Assembly: GCA_001896555.1 (NCBI GenBank)
Contig: MPOS01000005.1
Coordinates: 1 to 55,568 of the forward strand
Reading direction: 5' to 3'
Length of the DNA: 55,568 nt
From: Candidatus Phosphitivorax anaerolimi
GTDB lineage: Bacteria > Desulfobacterota > Desulfomonilia > UBA1062
Part shown: positions 1 to 7,893 of the stretch, one piece after another
Position numbering within the stretch: position 1 is the stretch's first letter
Layout of the letters: each line of letters starts with the position of its first letter
The notes under the pieces: model-generated
Told to the model about the DNA's origin: nothing
The model's database searches: none
Seen by the model: the letters and a program-made list of their open reading frames with translations, nothing else
Made by a program: the position numbers and the translations under genes

Positions 1-900
1 CATCTGCTCGATGGTGGCGGCAACCTCTTCGATGGCGGATGCCTGCTCCTGGGTGGCCTGAGAAAGTCCCTGAGAGCCCGATGCCACCTCCTGAGTGGCC
101 GTGTCCACCTGGGCGGCCGCGAGCTTGACGCTCAAGATCACCTCTTCGAGTTTCGCCACGAATGCGTTGAACCAGTGGGCAATATCACCTACCTCGTCCT
201 TGGAGAGCACGGGAAGGCGTGCTGAGAGATCCGCCTCACCCTGGGCGATGTCCTTCATTTTGTCGGATATCTCGTTTGCCACACTCGCTATCCGATGGGC
301 TACCAGCCAGCCGGCGATTCCTATCAGGATGGAGATGATGACGAGGAACCCGTACATCTGCATCTTGACGGCGTTGATCTTGGCAAGAATTTCGTCCTCC
401 GCAGCAGAGGCCCACATGATCCAGTCCAGATCCTTGTTGTATGCCAGATAACCCCACATGCTCTCGCCTTCGGCCGAGTATTTGAAGAGGCCCTGTTTCT
501 GGTGTACGGCATTACGAACATAATCATGGGAGTTATACGCGCTCATGTTTCCCATGAACTCCGCCTTGGGGTGGTAGACGCAGGTTCCGTCGGAAGAGAA
601 GATGGCCAAGTAGCCGGTCTCGTAATAACGCTCGTTCTTGGCCTCGTCTATCAGGTCTTTCTTGAGACCTTTTTTCAGCTGTTCCCGGATGATATCGAGA
701 TTGCCTGAGATGCTCGTGTTCCGGATTTCCGCGATGCGGGCAAAGCCCTCAACCCTCGACTTCAGATAATCCCCCGCCTGCTCCTCAAGAACATCAACGC
801 TGCTGCTTCCCAGGTATAGAATGGCGATGATCAGTGGTATGAGTCCTGACGCAAGACTGAGTACGATGAGCTTGCTTCGTAGCCTCATTTCAATTGCCAT
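1..900 (-). CDS. Methyl-accepting chemotaxis protein, C-terminus cut by window edge
   Basis: Transmembrane chemoreceptor that senses a ligand outside the membrane and controls a CheA kinase. The 300 codons present show a first membrane helix (about residues 11-30), a periplasmic single-Cache-like sensor domain (about 40-175, with the GYLAIFSSDGTCVYHP stretch typical of sCache_2), a second membrane helix (about 182-201), a HAMP linker (about 201-253) and the start of the cytoplasmic signalling coiled coil. The conserved signalling tip lies beyond the left edge. The start was chosen because AGAAGGAG lies 8 bases upstream; Met5 is an alternative. It follows cheA on the same strand after about 130 bases and is probably its dedicated receptor. 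The ligand cannot be predicted; sCache_2 domains often bind small organic acids (family knowledge). Confidence 0.93.
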   Translation of the reverse strand, partial: MAIEMRLRSKLIVLSLASGLIPLIIAILYLGSSSVDVLEEQAGDYLKSRVEGFARIAEIRNTSISGNLDIIREQLKKGLKKDLIDEAKNERYYETGYLAIFSSDGTCVYHPKAEFMGNMSAYNSHDYVRNAVHQKQGLFKYSAEGESMWGYLAYNKDLDWIMWASAAEDEILAKINAVKMQMYGFLVIISILIGIAGWLVAHRIASVANEISDKMKDIAQGEADLSARLPVLSKDEVGDIAHWFNAFVAKLEEVILSVKLAAAQVDTATQEVASGSQGLSQATQEQASAIEEVAATIEQM

Positions 901-1030
901 GGCACATACTCCTTCTATTATACACAACTATATGATGCACAATGTCCGCAGGATATCATTGTGCTGTTTTTCATTTTTCTTGTACCGGATGGCTTCTGCA
1001 CTGCCCTCATCTTTCGCATCGCCTGCCTGC

Positions 1031-3124
1031 CTAGTTGTTGAATGCCATACGTTCGATACCGTGAACATCGAGTATGAGGGAAACCTTGCCGTTGCCCAGA
1101 ATGGTTGCACCGGAGGTGCCCTCGATCTTCCGGAAGTTCTTGTCGATGCTCTTGATAACCGCCTGGGTCTGGCCCAGAACGTCGTCCACGAGAACCCCGA
1201 AACGGCCTTCCGTGCTCTGAAGCACTACCACCAGGGCATCCGTGGGATCTGTCTTTTCCGAGGGGATGTTGAAGAGCTCATAGATTCTCACCAGAGGAAT
1301 ATAGTTTCCCCGGATATCCACCAGCTCTCCCTTGCCCTCCACCGTCTTGATCTCGGACTTGGAGGGACGCACGGATTTATCGATGACCGACAGGGGGATC
1401 GTGAGCACCTCGTTGCCTACCCGGACCATCATACCGTCGATGATGGCAAGCGTCAGCGGGAGTTTCACCCGGAATGTCGAGCCCTTGCCCCTCTCGGATA
1501 TGATCTCGATTGAGCCGTGGAGATCCTCAATGTTCTTCCGCACCACATCCATGCCTACGCCTCTGCCCGAGATCTCGCTCACCTTTTCCGAGGTGGAGAG
1601 GCCGGGGGCGAAGAGCATCTCGAAGATTTCCTTTTCGGAATAGGTCCTCCCCGGTTCGGCCAAGCCCTTTTCGATGGCCTTTGCCAGAACCTTGTCCTTG
1701 TCGATTCCTCTGCCGTCATCGGAAATCTCGATAAAGATGTTGCCCTCGCGCTGGTAGGCCTTGAGCCAGATGGTTCCCTCGACCGGCTTGCCGAGGCGTC
1801 TGCGCTCTTCCGGCGATTCGATGCCGTGGTCGATCGAGTTCCGTATCATATGCTTGAGCGGGTCGCCGATCTGCTCGATCACATTCTTGTCGAGCTCGGT
1901 GTCGGTGCCGCTCATCTTGATTTCGATCTTTTTCCCCAGCTCAAAGGAGAGATCGCGCACTACGCGCCGGAACCGGTTGAAGGTCCCTTCAACGGGGACC
2001 ATGCGGACCCTCATCACCTGCTCCTGAAGTTCCCGGGAAATCCTCTCCAGTGCAGAAGAGGCGCCCTGCAGGGAGCGGGAGGCGCCGTTGCCATCGACCT
2101 CGCTGGCGAGCTGCGACATACGGGCCACGCTGATGACCATTTCCCCTACGAGATTTACCAGCTTGTCGAGCTTGTCGGTGTCCACCCTGATGGTGGACGA
2201 CTTGGCGATCTTCCTGCTCTGTGATTGCGCCATCGCCATCTTTTCTACAATCTCCCGGGGCACCTTGCCCTTCTCGACCAGGGCCTCGCCGGTCGTCTTC
2301 CGGTCTTTGAGCACCTCTTCGATGTCAGAAGTCTTGACAATGCCTTTTTCCACCAGGATCTCGCCGATGGGTTTCTCTGCAAGGCTCAGTTCAACGCCAT
2401 CCTTGTATTGCGACGAAACATCCTCGATAAGGATGTCGTTTTCATCCACGACAAAGAGGAAAATGTTCTGGATATCCGAAAGCGGTCTCTCGGTCCTGAG
2501 GATGACCTCCCACCAGGTGTAGCAGATTGTGGGATTGAGATTGTAGAACTCAGGGATTGCCTCGGTGAATGCGCGGGTCTCGATGATGCTGCCGTTGTCG
2601 CTCAGCTCTCTGATGAGCATGAGAGGATCCTGACCGGTGGAGAGAATATCGGGTCTGAACCTCATGGAAATACAGAGGACCCGTTCCTTCTCCTCGCTTT
2701 GCTCCTTCGATCCGGACGGATGGGCCTCCTCGGCAGGCCGGTTGGTTCCTGTAAACCGTTTCAGGGTAAGGGTGATGTTCTCGATCTCGGTCCTGTCGAG
2801 AGCTTCGCCTTCTGCAGATGCCGTGATCATGCGCTTGAGAAGGTCCACGGCCGAGAGCAGGTTGGAGATGAGCTTCTTGGTGATTCTCAGGTCTTTGTTG
2901 CGTATTCTGTCGAGGATGTTCTCGATGTTATGGGTGAAATTGCTCACCTCTTCGAATCCGACCAGGCCGGCAGAGCCCTTGATGGTATGGGCCGCCCGGA
3001 AAACCCGGTTTATGGTACTCTCGTCGTCCTGGTCTTCTTCGAGCTTGATGAGTCCTGCCTCAAGCTCCCGTATTTCATCTTCGCTCTCGTCGAGGAATAC
3101 CTGAACCAGTTCATCGATCGCCAT
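1031..3124 (-). CDS. cheA: Chemotaxis histidine kinase CheA with MshEN-like insert
   Basis: Autophosphorylating kinase that passes phosphate to CheY under receptor control. Domains in order: Hpt with phospho-acceptor H46 in AAHTIKGSAG; a poorly conserved middle region (about 148-240) where a P2 domain would lie; a tandem 24-residue repeat at 252-275 and 277-300 resembling the MshEN/GspE N-terminal motif; the dimerisation helices (about 308-375); the HATPase with N-box near N429, a G1 box in DDGRGID (469-475) and a later GRGVGMD box; and a C-terminal CheW-like domain (about 560-697). At 697 residues it is in the usual CheA range. The gene begins 3 bases after cheY. No separate cheW lies in the visible cluster, so the CheW-like domain may contact the receptor directly or use a CheW from elsewhere. 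Confidence 0.96.
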   Translation of the reverse strand: MAIDELVQVFLDESEDEIRELEAGLIKLEEDQDDESTINRVFRAAHTIKGSAGLVGFEEVSNFTHNIENILDRIRNKDLRITKKLISNLLSAVDLLKRMITASAEGEALDRTEIENITLTLKRFTGTNRPAEEAHPSGSKEQSEEKERVLCISMRFRPDILSTGQDPLMLIRELSDNGSIIETRAFTEAIPEFYNLNPTICYTWWEVILRTERPLSDIQNIFLFVVDENDILIEDVSSQYKDGVELSLAEKPIGEILVEKGIVKTSDIEEVLKDRKTTGEALVEKGKVPREIVEKMAMAQSQSRKIAKSSTIRVDTDKLDKLVNLVGEMVISVARMSQLASEVDGNGASRSLQGASSALERISRELQEQVMRVRMVPVEGTFNRFRRVVRDLSFELGKKIEIKMSGTDTELDKNVIEQIGDPLKHMIRNSIDHGIESPEERRRLGKPVEGTIWLKAYQREGNIFIEISDDGRGIDKDKVLAKAIEKGLAEPGRTYSEKEIFEMLFAPGLSTSEKVSEISGRGVGMDVVRKNIEDLHGSIEIISERGKGSTFRVKLPLTLAIIDGMMVRVGNEVLTIPLSVIDKSVRPSKSEIKTVEGKGELVDIRGNYIPLVRIYELFNIPSEKTDPTDALVVVLQSTEGRFGVLVDDVLGQTQAVIKSIDKNFRKIEGTSGATILGNGKVSLILDVHGIERMAFNN

Positions 3125-3127
3125 CTT

Positions 3128-3505
3128 CTACCTCATAAACTTTTTCGTCACATAGACAAGCTGCTCAGGCTTGAAGGGTTTCACGAGCCATCCCGAGGCG
3201 CCTGCTTTTTTCCCTTTCATTTTCATTTCTTCCTGCGACTCCGTGGTCAGGACCAAAATGGGGGTAAACTTGAACGGGGTTTTCTTTACTTCGTGGATAA
3301 AGGTGATGCCGTCCATCACGGGCATGTTGATGTCACTGATGATCATGCCGATCTGGTCGCCGTTTTTCATGGCCTGGTTCAGCTTTTCCAGACCGTCAAC
3401 TCCGTTGACGGCATTGATGGTCTCAAACCCCGCTTCTTTCAGGGTATAGTTCACGGACGCCCTGAGGGTGGCTGAATCGTCAACCACGAGTATCTTTTTC
3501 TTCAT
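3128..3505 (-). CDS. cheY: Single-domain response regulator CheY
   Basis: Receiver-only protein of 125 residues, phosphorylated by CheA. The acidic pair is in VVDD (residues 7-10), the phospho-acceptor is D58 in ISDINMP, the switch Thr lies in LVLTTES (T87/T88) and the invariant Lys is K109 in WLVKPFKP. There is no output domain, so it acts by binding a partner such as a flagellar motor, a pilus motor or another target. The start overlaps the stop of the upstream STAS gene by one base, which suggests translational coupling. The 543-aa protein at the head of the operon is a candidate phosphatase for it. Confidence 0.95.
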   Translation of the reverse strand: MKKKILVVDDSATLRASVNYTLKEAGFETINAVNGVDGLEKLNQAMKNGDQIGMIISDINMPVMDGITFIHEVKKTPFKFTPILVLTTESQEEMKMKGKKAGASGWLVKPFKPEQLVYVTKKFMR

Positions 3506-3798
3506 CAGGCTGCCTCCTTTAAGATCGCTTCAAATCCCGAAAGGAGGACAGATTCTTTCACCTGAGGGCTGATCGCGCAGATGCGGAAGACTCCTTCGCT
3601 CTCAGCGCTCTTCTTTATCGCATATAGAAGCTGAAGGCCGGAAATGTCGATGTCGTCCACCTTGGACAGATCCAATACGATTTCGCGGATACACTCGTCG
3701 AGGAGGGGCTCGATCTGCGAATGCGCCGACTCGATATGGGTGACGGTCAGTGAGCCCTTGAGGACAAGCGTACCGGATGAATCCTTTTGGATTTCCAT
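3505..3798 (-). CDS. STAS-domain protein (anti-sigma-factor-antagonist type)
   Basis: A 97-residue protein made of one STAS domain, the fold of SpoIIAA-like anti-anti-sigma factors and of the soluble STAS proteins found in some chemosensory operons. The signature region reads VDDIDISGLQLL, with S53 at the place of the phosphorylatable Ser of SpoIIAA. No SpoIIAB-like kinase or PP2C phosphatase is encoded nearby, so its phosphorylation partner, if any, is elsewhere. It lies between a second STAS gene and cheY and ends on the first base of the cheY start. A role as a partner-switching module in the chemosensory relay is inferred from position only. Confidence 0.85.
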   Translation of the reverse strand: MEIQKDSSGTLVLKGSLTVTHIESAHSQIEPLLDECIREIVLDLSKVDDIDISGLQLLYAIKKSAESEGVFRICAISPQVKESVLLSGFEAILKEAA

Positions 3799-3803
3799 AT
3801 GAT

Positions 3804-4112
3804 CTACCTCATTGAAATCGGGAAGAGCTTATCCAGTTTCACCGCCTTGAAGATATTGTAGAGATTCTCGTGTATTCCCTTTATCTGGAACCCTGCATTA
3901 TTGCTGTCCAGGCTTTTGAAAAAGATCAGGATCTTGCCGATACCCGACGAGCCCATGGTGGGAACCATGCTCAGGTCCATGATCACCTTGGCGGGCTTGA
4001 GCTTCAGGACCTTGCCCAGTTCGGTTCTGAGCACCTCTGCCGCCTCGGTATCGACTGCGCCGGATACCTTCACGACAAGGCCATCCTCTGTCTTCCTGGT
4101 GGTGACTTCCAT
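3804..4112 (-). CDS. STAS-domain protein, second copy
   Basis: A 102-residue STAS protein with the motif VPTMGSSGIGKIL; S56, the second Ser, aligns with the SpoIIAA phosphorylation site. The reading frame stays open to an ATG 33 bases further upstream, but AAAGGAGG sits 7 bases before the ATG at 4112 and the STAS fold starts there, so the shorter protein is preferred. It is clearly diverged from the neighbouring STAS protein (different signature loop), so the pair is either an old duplication or two independent modules. It lies 5 bases upstream of the next STAS gene in the same operon. Its function is inferred to be protein-protein switching. Confidence 0.83.
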   Translation of the reverse strand: MEVTTRKTEDGLVVKVSGAVDTEAAEVLRTELGKVLKLKPAKVIMDLSMVPTMGSSGIGKILIFFKSLDSNNAGFQIKGIHENLYNIFKAVKLDKLFPISMR

Positions 4113-4218
4113 GGTTGTCCTCCTTTTGTCCTTTTGCGTAGTCATAGGTCTATTCCTCTTGACTCCCTAATCGGATAAAGAAAAACAGATCTTTATTAAA
4201 ACTCTTAACCTATTGCCG

Positions 4219-5850
4219 TTAAAAGAATGTAAGACTGTTCCCTCTCGATCCGGCGGTGTCTTTCGATGCAAGGGAATCGCTGTGAGGATTTCTGAGCCGT
4301 TGAATGATCTGATGCAGCTCAAGGGGGAGGATCTCGAGATGATGATGTGCGAGATGCTCGTCTATGTCCGACCGGATGGCCGTGATGGACCGGGCCAGGC
4401 TCTTCATGTCTTCGAGCATGGCTTCGTTGCCGTCCAGCGTGCTCATCAGGCCCTTGATATCACGGCGGAACCGTTCGATTGCCTCCAGGCATCTGGCGGA
4501 GTACAGGTCGATGCCGTCTATGGATTGGACCAGCATGCTCTTGATCTCATCGAAGCTGCGGCGGATAAATACCCGTGCCTTGCGGAATTCTCCGGGTATC
4601 CTTTCAAGCCCGGCAACGATGGCGTCTTGTTCTGCCGCCCATTCCCGGGATCTCATACAGGATATCAGCCCCTCAGACGGCCCGCAGGTCCGGGAAGGGG
4701 ATGCATTCTGCGCCTGCACCGCTCCGGCGGTCTTTTCAAGGTCTGTCCATGCAGCTATGATCTGAGAACATCCTATCATCTTGAGAGAGTTCATGGCCGC
4801 GAGCGAATCGAAGCATGAGGAAAGGCTGTCGAGCATCTCCAGGATCTCGTTCGAAACGATATCCAGGGTCGATTTCCCGGATGCGTTCTGCAGGAGAAAA
4901 CCACCGATGGCGTCCTTGTCTTCCTTGATCTGCATGATCATTTCTTCTATCCGGTTGATCTCTTCCTTAAGATCGCGGCCGTGCGAGCGGATAACGGAAA
5001 TGAGCTGAACGATCAGGCCCTGGGAGAGCACGGACGCCTTTTCCTGGAAGATCAGAAAATCCGTGATCTGATCCTTGCTGCCGGCCGTGCCCATCAGGGA
5101 GAGTGCCTTTTCGAACCCGCAGGATATCGTGGCGATGTCCTGGTTTACGATATCATGAGTCTGGAGACCCGACATGATATTGAGAATGGGATCCTTCACG
5201 AGGCGGGTCCGAGAGACGAGGTCTCTCAAGATGCCGATGATGTTGTTGAGTGAGTATACCAGCGACGGCACCTCGTGGTTTTTGCTGTAGCCGAGTTTTT
5301 TCATGCACTGATTCTGGAGCTGAAGAGACCTTTCGAGCACCTCCTTCAGGTCGTTTTTTGCCTCGGTGAAGCCCTGGAGATGATCGTCATGGCCGTGAGG
5401 CGCCTCTCCCTGCTTTTCCGGGGGGGTCTCCCCGGAGAGATCGGAAGCGACGTCGGCGCTGAAGCTGGTATGCTCGAGCGCCTCCAGGGATCGCACCGTG
5501 AATTTTTTCATGCGTCTTACCTGGAGAGTAAGCATATGCAGGAAATTGTTCAGATGTTCGATCATGATTTCTATGGTGCCGGAAGACCCTGTGGAACTCA
5601 GGGAATCCAGGGTATCCGTGGCCTGCTGGAAGGTGAGCAGTATCTCCCGGTTGATTGCGGGCAGATCAGTGCAGATATGGGTGTAGGCCTGGTCGATCCG
5701 GTTCTGGATGTCCTTCAGAGAGGTAGCGATGCGCACGATCTTTTCATGATCCAATAACGCAGTGTGAAAGGCCTTTACGAACACTGGGTTTGTTGCGGTA
5801 TCGGAAGAGTTCTGCTCGTTATCGTGTTTGTTTTCCGGCATTTCGCTCAT
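4219..5850 (-). CDS. Large helical chemosensory-operon protein with CheZ-like DxxxQ motif
   Basis: A 543-residue soluble protein not recognised as a named family. It has no signal peptide or membrane helix and is almost wholly alpha-helical, with several heptad-like stretches (about 30-125, 160-250, 265-350, 430-520). Residues 225-240 include LQTHDIVNQD; D233 and Q237 reproduce the D-x3-Q spacing of the CheZ catalytic site (DLTGQ in E. coli CheZ), and the flanking helix is similar in character (IMSGLQTHDIVNQ against IMMAQDFQDLTGQ). A low-complexity linker (about 135-158) separates the N-terminal helices. The start is supported by AGAGG 4 bases upstream. It is the first gene of the chemosensory operon, about 106 bases before the first STAS gene. 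Phosphatase or scaffold function is a hypothesis. Confidence 0.8.
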   Translation of the reverse strand: MSEMPENKHDNEQNSSDTATNPVFVKAFHTALLDHEKIVRIATSLKDIQNRIDQAYTHICTDLPAINREILLTFQQATDTLDSLSSTGSSGTIEIMIEHLNNFLHMLTLQVRRMKKFTVRSLEALEHTSFSADVASDLSGETPPEKQGEAPHGHDDHLQGFTEAKNDLKEVLERSLQLQNQCMKKLGYSKNHEVPSLVYSLNNIIGILRDLVSRTRLVKDPILNIMSGLQTHDIVNQDIATISCGFEKALSLMGTAGSKDQITDFLIFQEKASVLSQGLIVQLISVIRSHGRDLKEEINRIEEMIMQIKEDKDAIGGFLLQNASGKSTLDIVSNEILEMLDSLSSCFDSLAAMNSLKMIGCSQIIAAWTDLEKTAGAVQAQNASPSRTCGPSEGLISCMRSREWAAEQDAIVAGLERIPGEFRKARVFIRRSFDEIKSMLVQSIDGIDLYSARCLEAIERFRRDIKGLMSTLDGNEAMLEDMKSLARSITAIRSDIDEHLAHHHLEILPLELHQIIQRLRNPHSDSLASKDTAGSRGNSLTFF

Positions 5851-6111
5851 TTTTCCTCTGAAGGGTACTCTCGGATACCTGCGGAGGTTTCTTTAATCGA
5901 AAGTTTCTGAAAAAGACAATGAAGGTATATGCACGTTGACAGGACCATGAATGAATACTATCTAGGTGGGAATCTGCGTATAATTTGCAGCGGATGGACA
6001 GGCATGGGGCAGGGTTGAATCGGGGTGCATACGAGGGGAGGAAACACCGTGATCGCCGCCGGGGAAGTGGGCGTTTTCCCTCGGGGCCGCATATAGCACA
6101 GAGAGGATGCC
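5851..6111. other. Divergent intergenic region, chemosensory operon / rapZ
   Basis: A gap of 261 bases between two operons that point away from each other. It is expected to hold both promoters. A perfect TTGACA on the plus strand at 5936 is the best signal seen. A separate TATAAT at 5979-5984 has no matching -35. Reading frames across it show no recognisable protein. Confidence 0.6.
5936..5964 (+). promoter_or_regulatory. Candidate sigma-70 promoter of the rapZ-PTS-pyr operon
   Basis: TTGACA at 5936-5941, 17-base spacer, TATCTA at 5959-5964. The -35 is perfect and the -10 matches at three of six positions. It would give a leader of about 140 bases before rapZ. Confidence 0.4.
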
Positions 6112-6993
6112 ATGGATCGTTCGTTCATCGTAATCGTGACAGGTCTTTCCGGCTCGGGGAAATCAACCGCCCTGAAGGCCATCGAGGACGAGGGATTTTT
6201 CTGTATGGACAATATCCCGGTCGATCTCATTATGAAGTTTATCGAGGTGTACGATTCCGCGACCTTCGACATACCCAAGGTGTGCATCGGTCTGGATGTA
6301 AGGGCAGGTGCGGGGGCCTTCACGGGAAAGGCGCCCTGGATGATCTCGCTTTTGAGAAGCATGGTCTCGGACGTTCATGTCATCTATCTGGAGGCAAGCA
6401 AGGAACATCTTCTGAACCGCTTCAAGGAAACCAGAAGAAGACATCCCTTGAGCGAGGTATACCCGAATCTCATGGATGCACTCGACGCCGAGATGAAGAT
6501 CATGGAACCGGTACGGGATATGGCGGACTACATCATCAGCACCTCGGAGATGAATGTCCACGAGCTCCAGGCAAAGATCAAGAGCATCATATCCGCCAAG
6601 GACAAGACCCGGGACATGTACATCGAAATACGCTCGTTCGGGTTCAAGAGGGGGATCCCGATGGACGCAGATATTGTCATGGATGTAAGGTTCCTTCCCA
6701 ACCCCTACTTCGAGGAAGCGCTCAAGAACAAAACGGGTTCGGACAGAGAGGTCAGGGAATATCTGGAGCAGCACGAGAGCTACCGGGAGTTCATAACCCG
6801 GTTCAAGGACCTTATCCGCTCGATCCTGCCCTTATATAAAAAGGAAGGGCGGTCGTATCTCAACATCGCCGTCGGATGCACAGGAGGCAGACACCGTTCG
6901 GTGGCAGTGGCAGAGGAAGTCATGAAACTCATTGAAGAAGCGGGTTATCACGGGAAACTCGTTCATAGAGATATCGGATCAGGAGGTCATTGA
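6112..6993 (+). CDS. rapZ: RNase adapter / nucleotide-binding protein RapZ
   Basis: P-loop protein of the RapZ/YvcJ family. In enterobacteria it presents the GlmZ small RNA to RNase E; in other bacteria it is a nucleotide-binding protein often found with PTS genes. The Walker A motif GLSGSGKS spans residues 11-18 (K17), and the C-terminal signature CTGGRHRS begins at C256. The length of 293 matches the family. GAGAGG lies 5 bases before the ATG. It heads a tight operon with mannose-type PTS genes, a common arrangement in Deltaproteobacteria. The hprK and HPr genes that often accompany it are absent here. Confidence 0.95.
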   Translation: MDRSFIVIVTGLSGSGKSTALKAIEDEGFFCMDNIPVDLIMKFIEVYDSATFDIPKVCIGLDVRAGAGAFTGKAPWMISLLRSMVSDVHVIYLEASKEHLLNRFKETRRRHPLSEVYPNLMDALDAEMKIMEPVRDMADYIISTSEMNVHELQAKIKSIISAKDKTRDMYIEIRSFGFKRGIPMDADIVMDVRFLPNPYFEEALKNKTGSDREVREYLEQHESYREFITRFKDLIRSILPLYKKEGRSYLNIAVGCTGGRHRSVAVAEEVMKLIEEAGYHGKLVHRDIGSGGH

Positions 6994-6994
6994 A

Positions 6995-7408
6995 ATGGTT
7001 GGCATCATTGTGGTGGCTCACGGCAGACTGGCGGAAGCTCTTACAGAGACCGCGGAAATGATCGTAGGCCACGCGGAGGCGTTCAAGGCGTGTTCCTTTT
7101 GTCAGGGAAGCGATGTCGACAAGCTGAGAAAGATGCTCAAGACAACGATCAAAGAGGTGAATACCGGCGACGGTGTGATCATCCTCACGGATATGTTCGG
7201 CGGGACACCGTCAAATATCAGCCTGTCCTTTCTCGAGCGCAACGAGGTCGAGGTGATCACCGGGGTGAACCTTCCCATGGTCATTACAGCCCTGACCAAA
7301 CGGGAGGGGAAGAACATTCGGGACCTGGCCCAGATACTCAAAGAGCATGGATCGCACAACATCAACATCGCTTCCGAGATCCTCTCGACGGCCATAGGGA
7401 AAAAATGA
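6995..7408 (+). CDS. PTS mannose-family EIIA component
   Basis: A 137-residue EIIA domain of the mannose/fructose/sorbose PTS family. H9 in VVAHG is the expected phosphorylation site, and LTDMFGGTPSN is the conserved second motif. The frame is open upstream into rapZ, but AGGAGG lies 9 bases before the ATG at 6995, one base after the rapZ stop, and the protein start matches the family there. The end overlaps the EIIB start in an ATGA. It normally accepts phosphate from HPr and gives it to EIIB; in this setting it may be regulatory, as no obvious sugar gene is near. Confidence 0.95.
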   Translation: MVGIIVVAHGRLAEALTETAEMIVGHAEAFKACSFCQGSDVDKLRKMLKTTIKEVNTGDGVIILTDMFGGTPSNISLSFLERNEVEVITGVNLPMVITALTKREGKNIRDLAQILKEHGSHNINIASEILSTAIGKK

Positions 7409-7893
7409 ACATCCTCCTCGTGCGGGTAGACGACAGGTTCATCCACGGGCAGATACTGGAATCATGGATTCCGTTTCTGAAGGCCCAGAGCGTGGTTGTG
7501 GCCAACGACACCCTCGCGAGCGACCACTTCCAGAAGACCATCATGTCCATGGCCATACCCGACAGGATAACCTTGAGGATCGTCACCCTCGACGAGGTGA
7601 CCTGCCTGGCGCAGGACAGGGACCTCGACGACAAGCGGACCCTGGTCATCGTCTCATCCATCAGGGACGCGCATGCCCTGTACTCAAAGGGCTTCCACTT
7701 CCTCAAGCTCAACCTGGGGAACAACAAGGGAACCCAGTCGTCGAAGCAGATTTCCTATTCGGTCTGGGTGGATCAAGACGATATCCGGATGCTCAAGGAG
7801 CTTATGGACAGCGGGGTTGATGTGAGTCTCCAGTCGGTTCCCCGGGAGCGGCTCATCGACATGAAATCCCTCATAGGCACGGTTGTGACATGA
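7405..7893 (+). CDS. PTS mannose/sorbose-family EIIB component
   Basis: A 162-residue EIIB protein with the family signature RVDDRFIHGQ; H14 is the phosphorylation site. It takes phosphate from EIIA and would pass it to the sugar held by EIIC/EIID. The start overlaps the EIIA stop (ATGA) and the end overlaps the EIIC start in the same way, so the three genes are translationally coupled. The length and motif are normal for the family. Confidence 0.95.
   Translation: MNILLVRVDDRFIHGQILESWIPFLKAQSVVVANDTLASDHFQKTIMSMAIPDRITLRIVTLDEVTCLAQDRDLDDKRTLVIVSSIRDAHALYSKGFHFLKLNLGNNKGTQSSKQISYSVWVDQDDIRMLKELMDSGVDVSLQSVPRERLIDMKSLIGTVVT

Noticed and set aside
901-950. TATAAT upstream of the MCP gene
   Set aside because: It abuts the ribosome site, so transcription would start at or after the start codon's ribosome site; not a usable promoter.
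2225-3475. 416-codon open frame antisense to cheA and cheY
   Set aside because: It is the complement of well-supported coding sequence and spans two genes; no family features.
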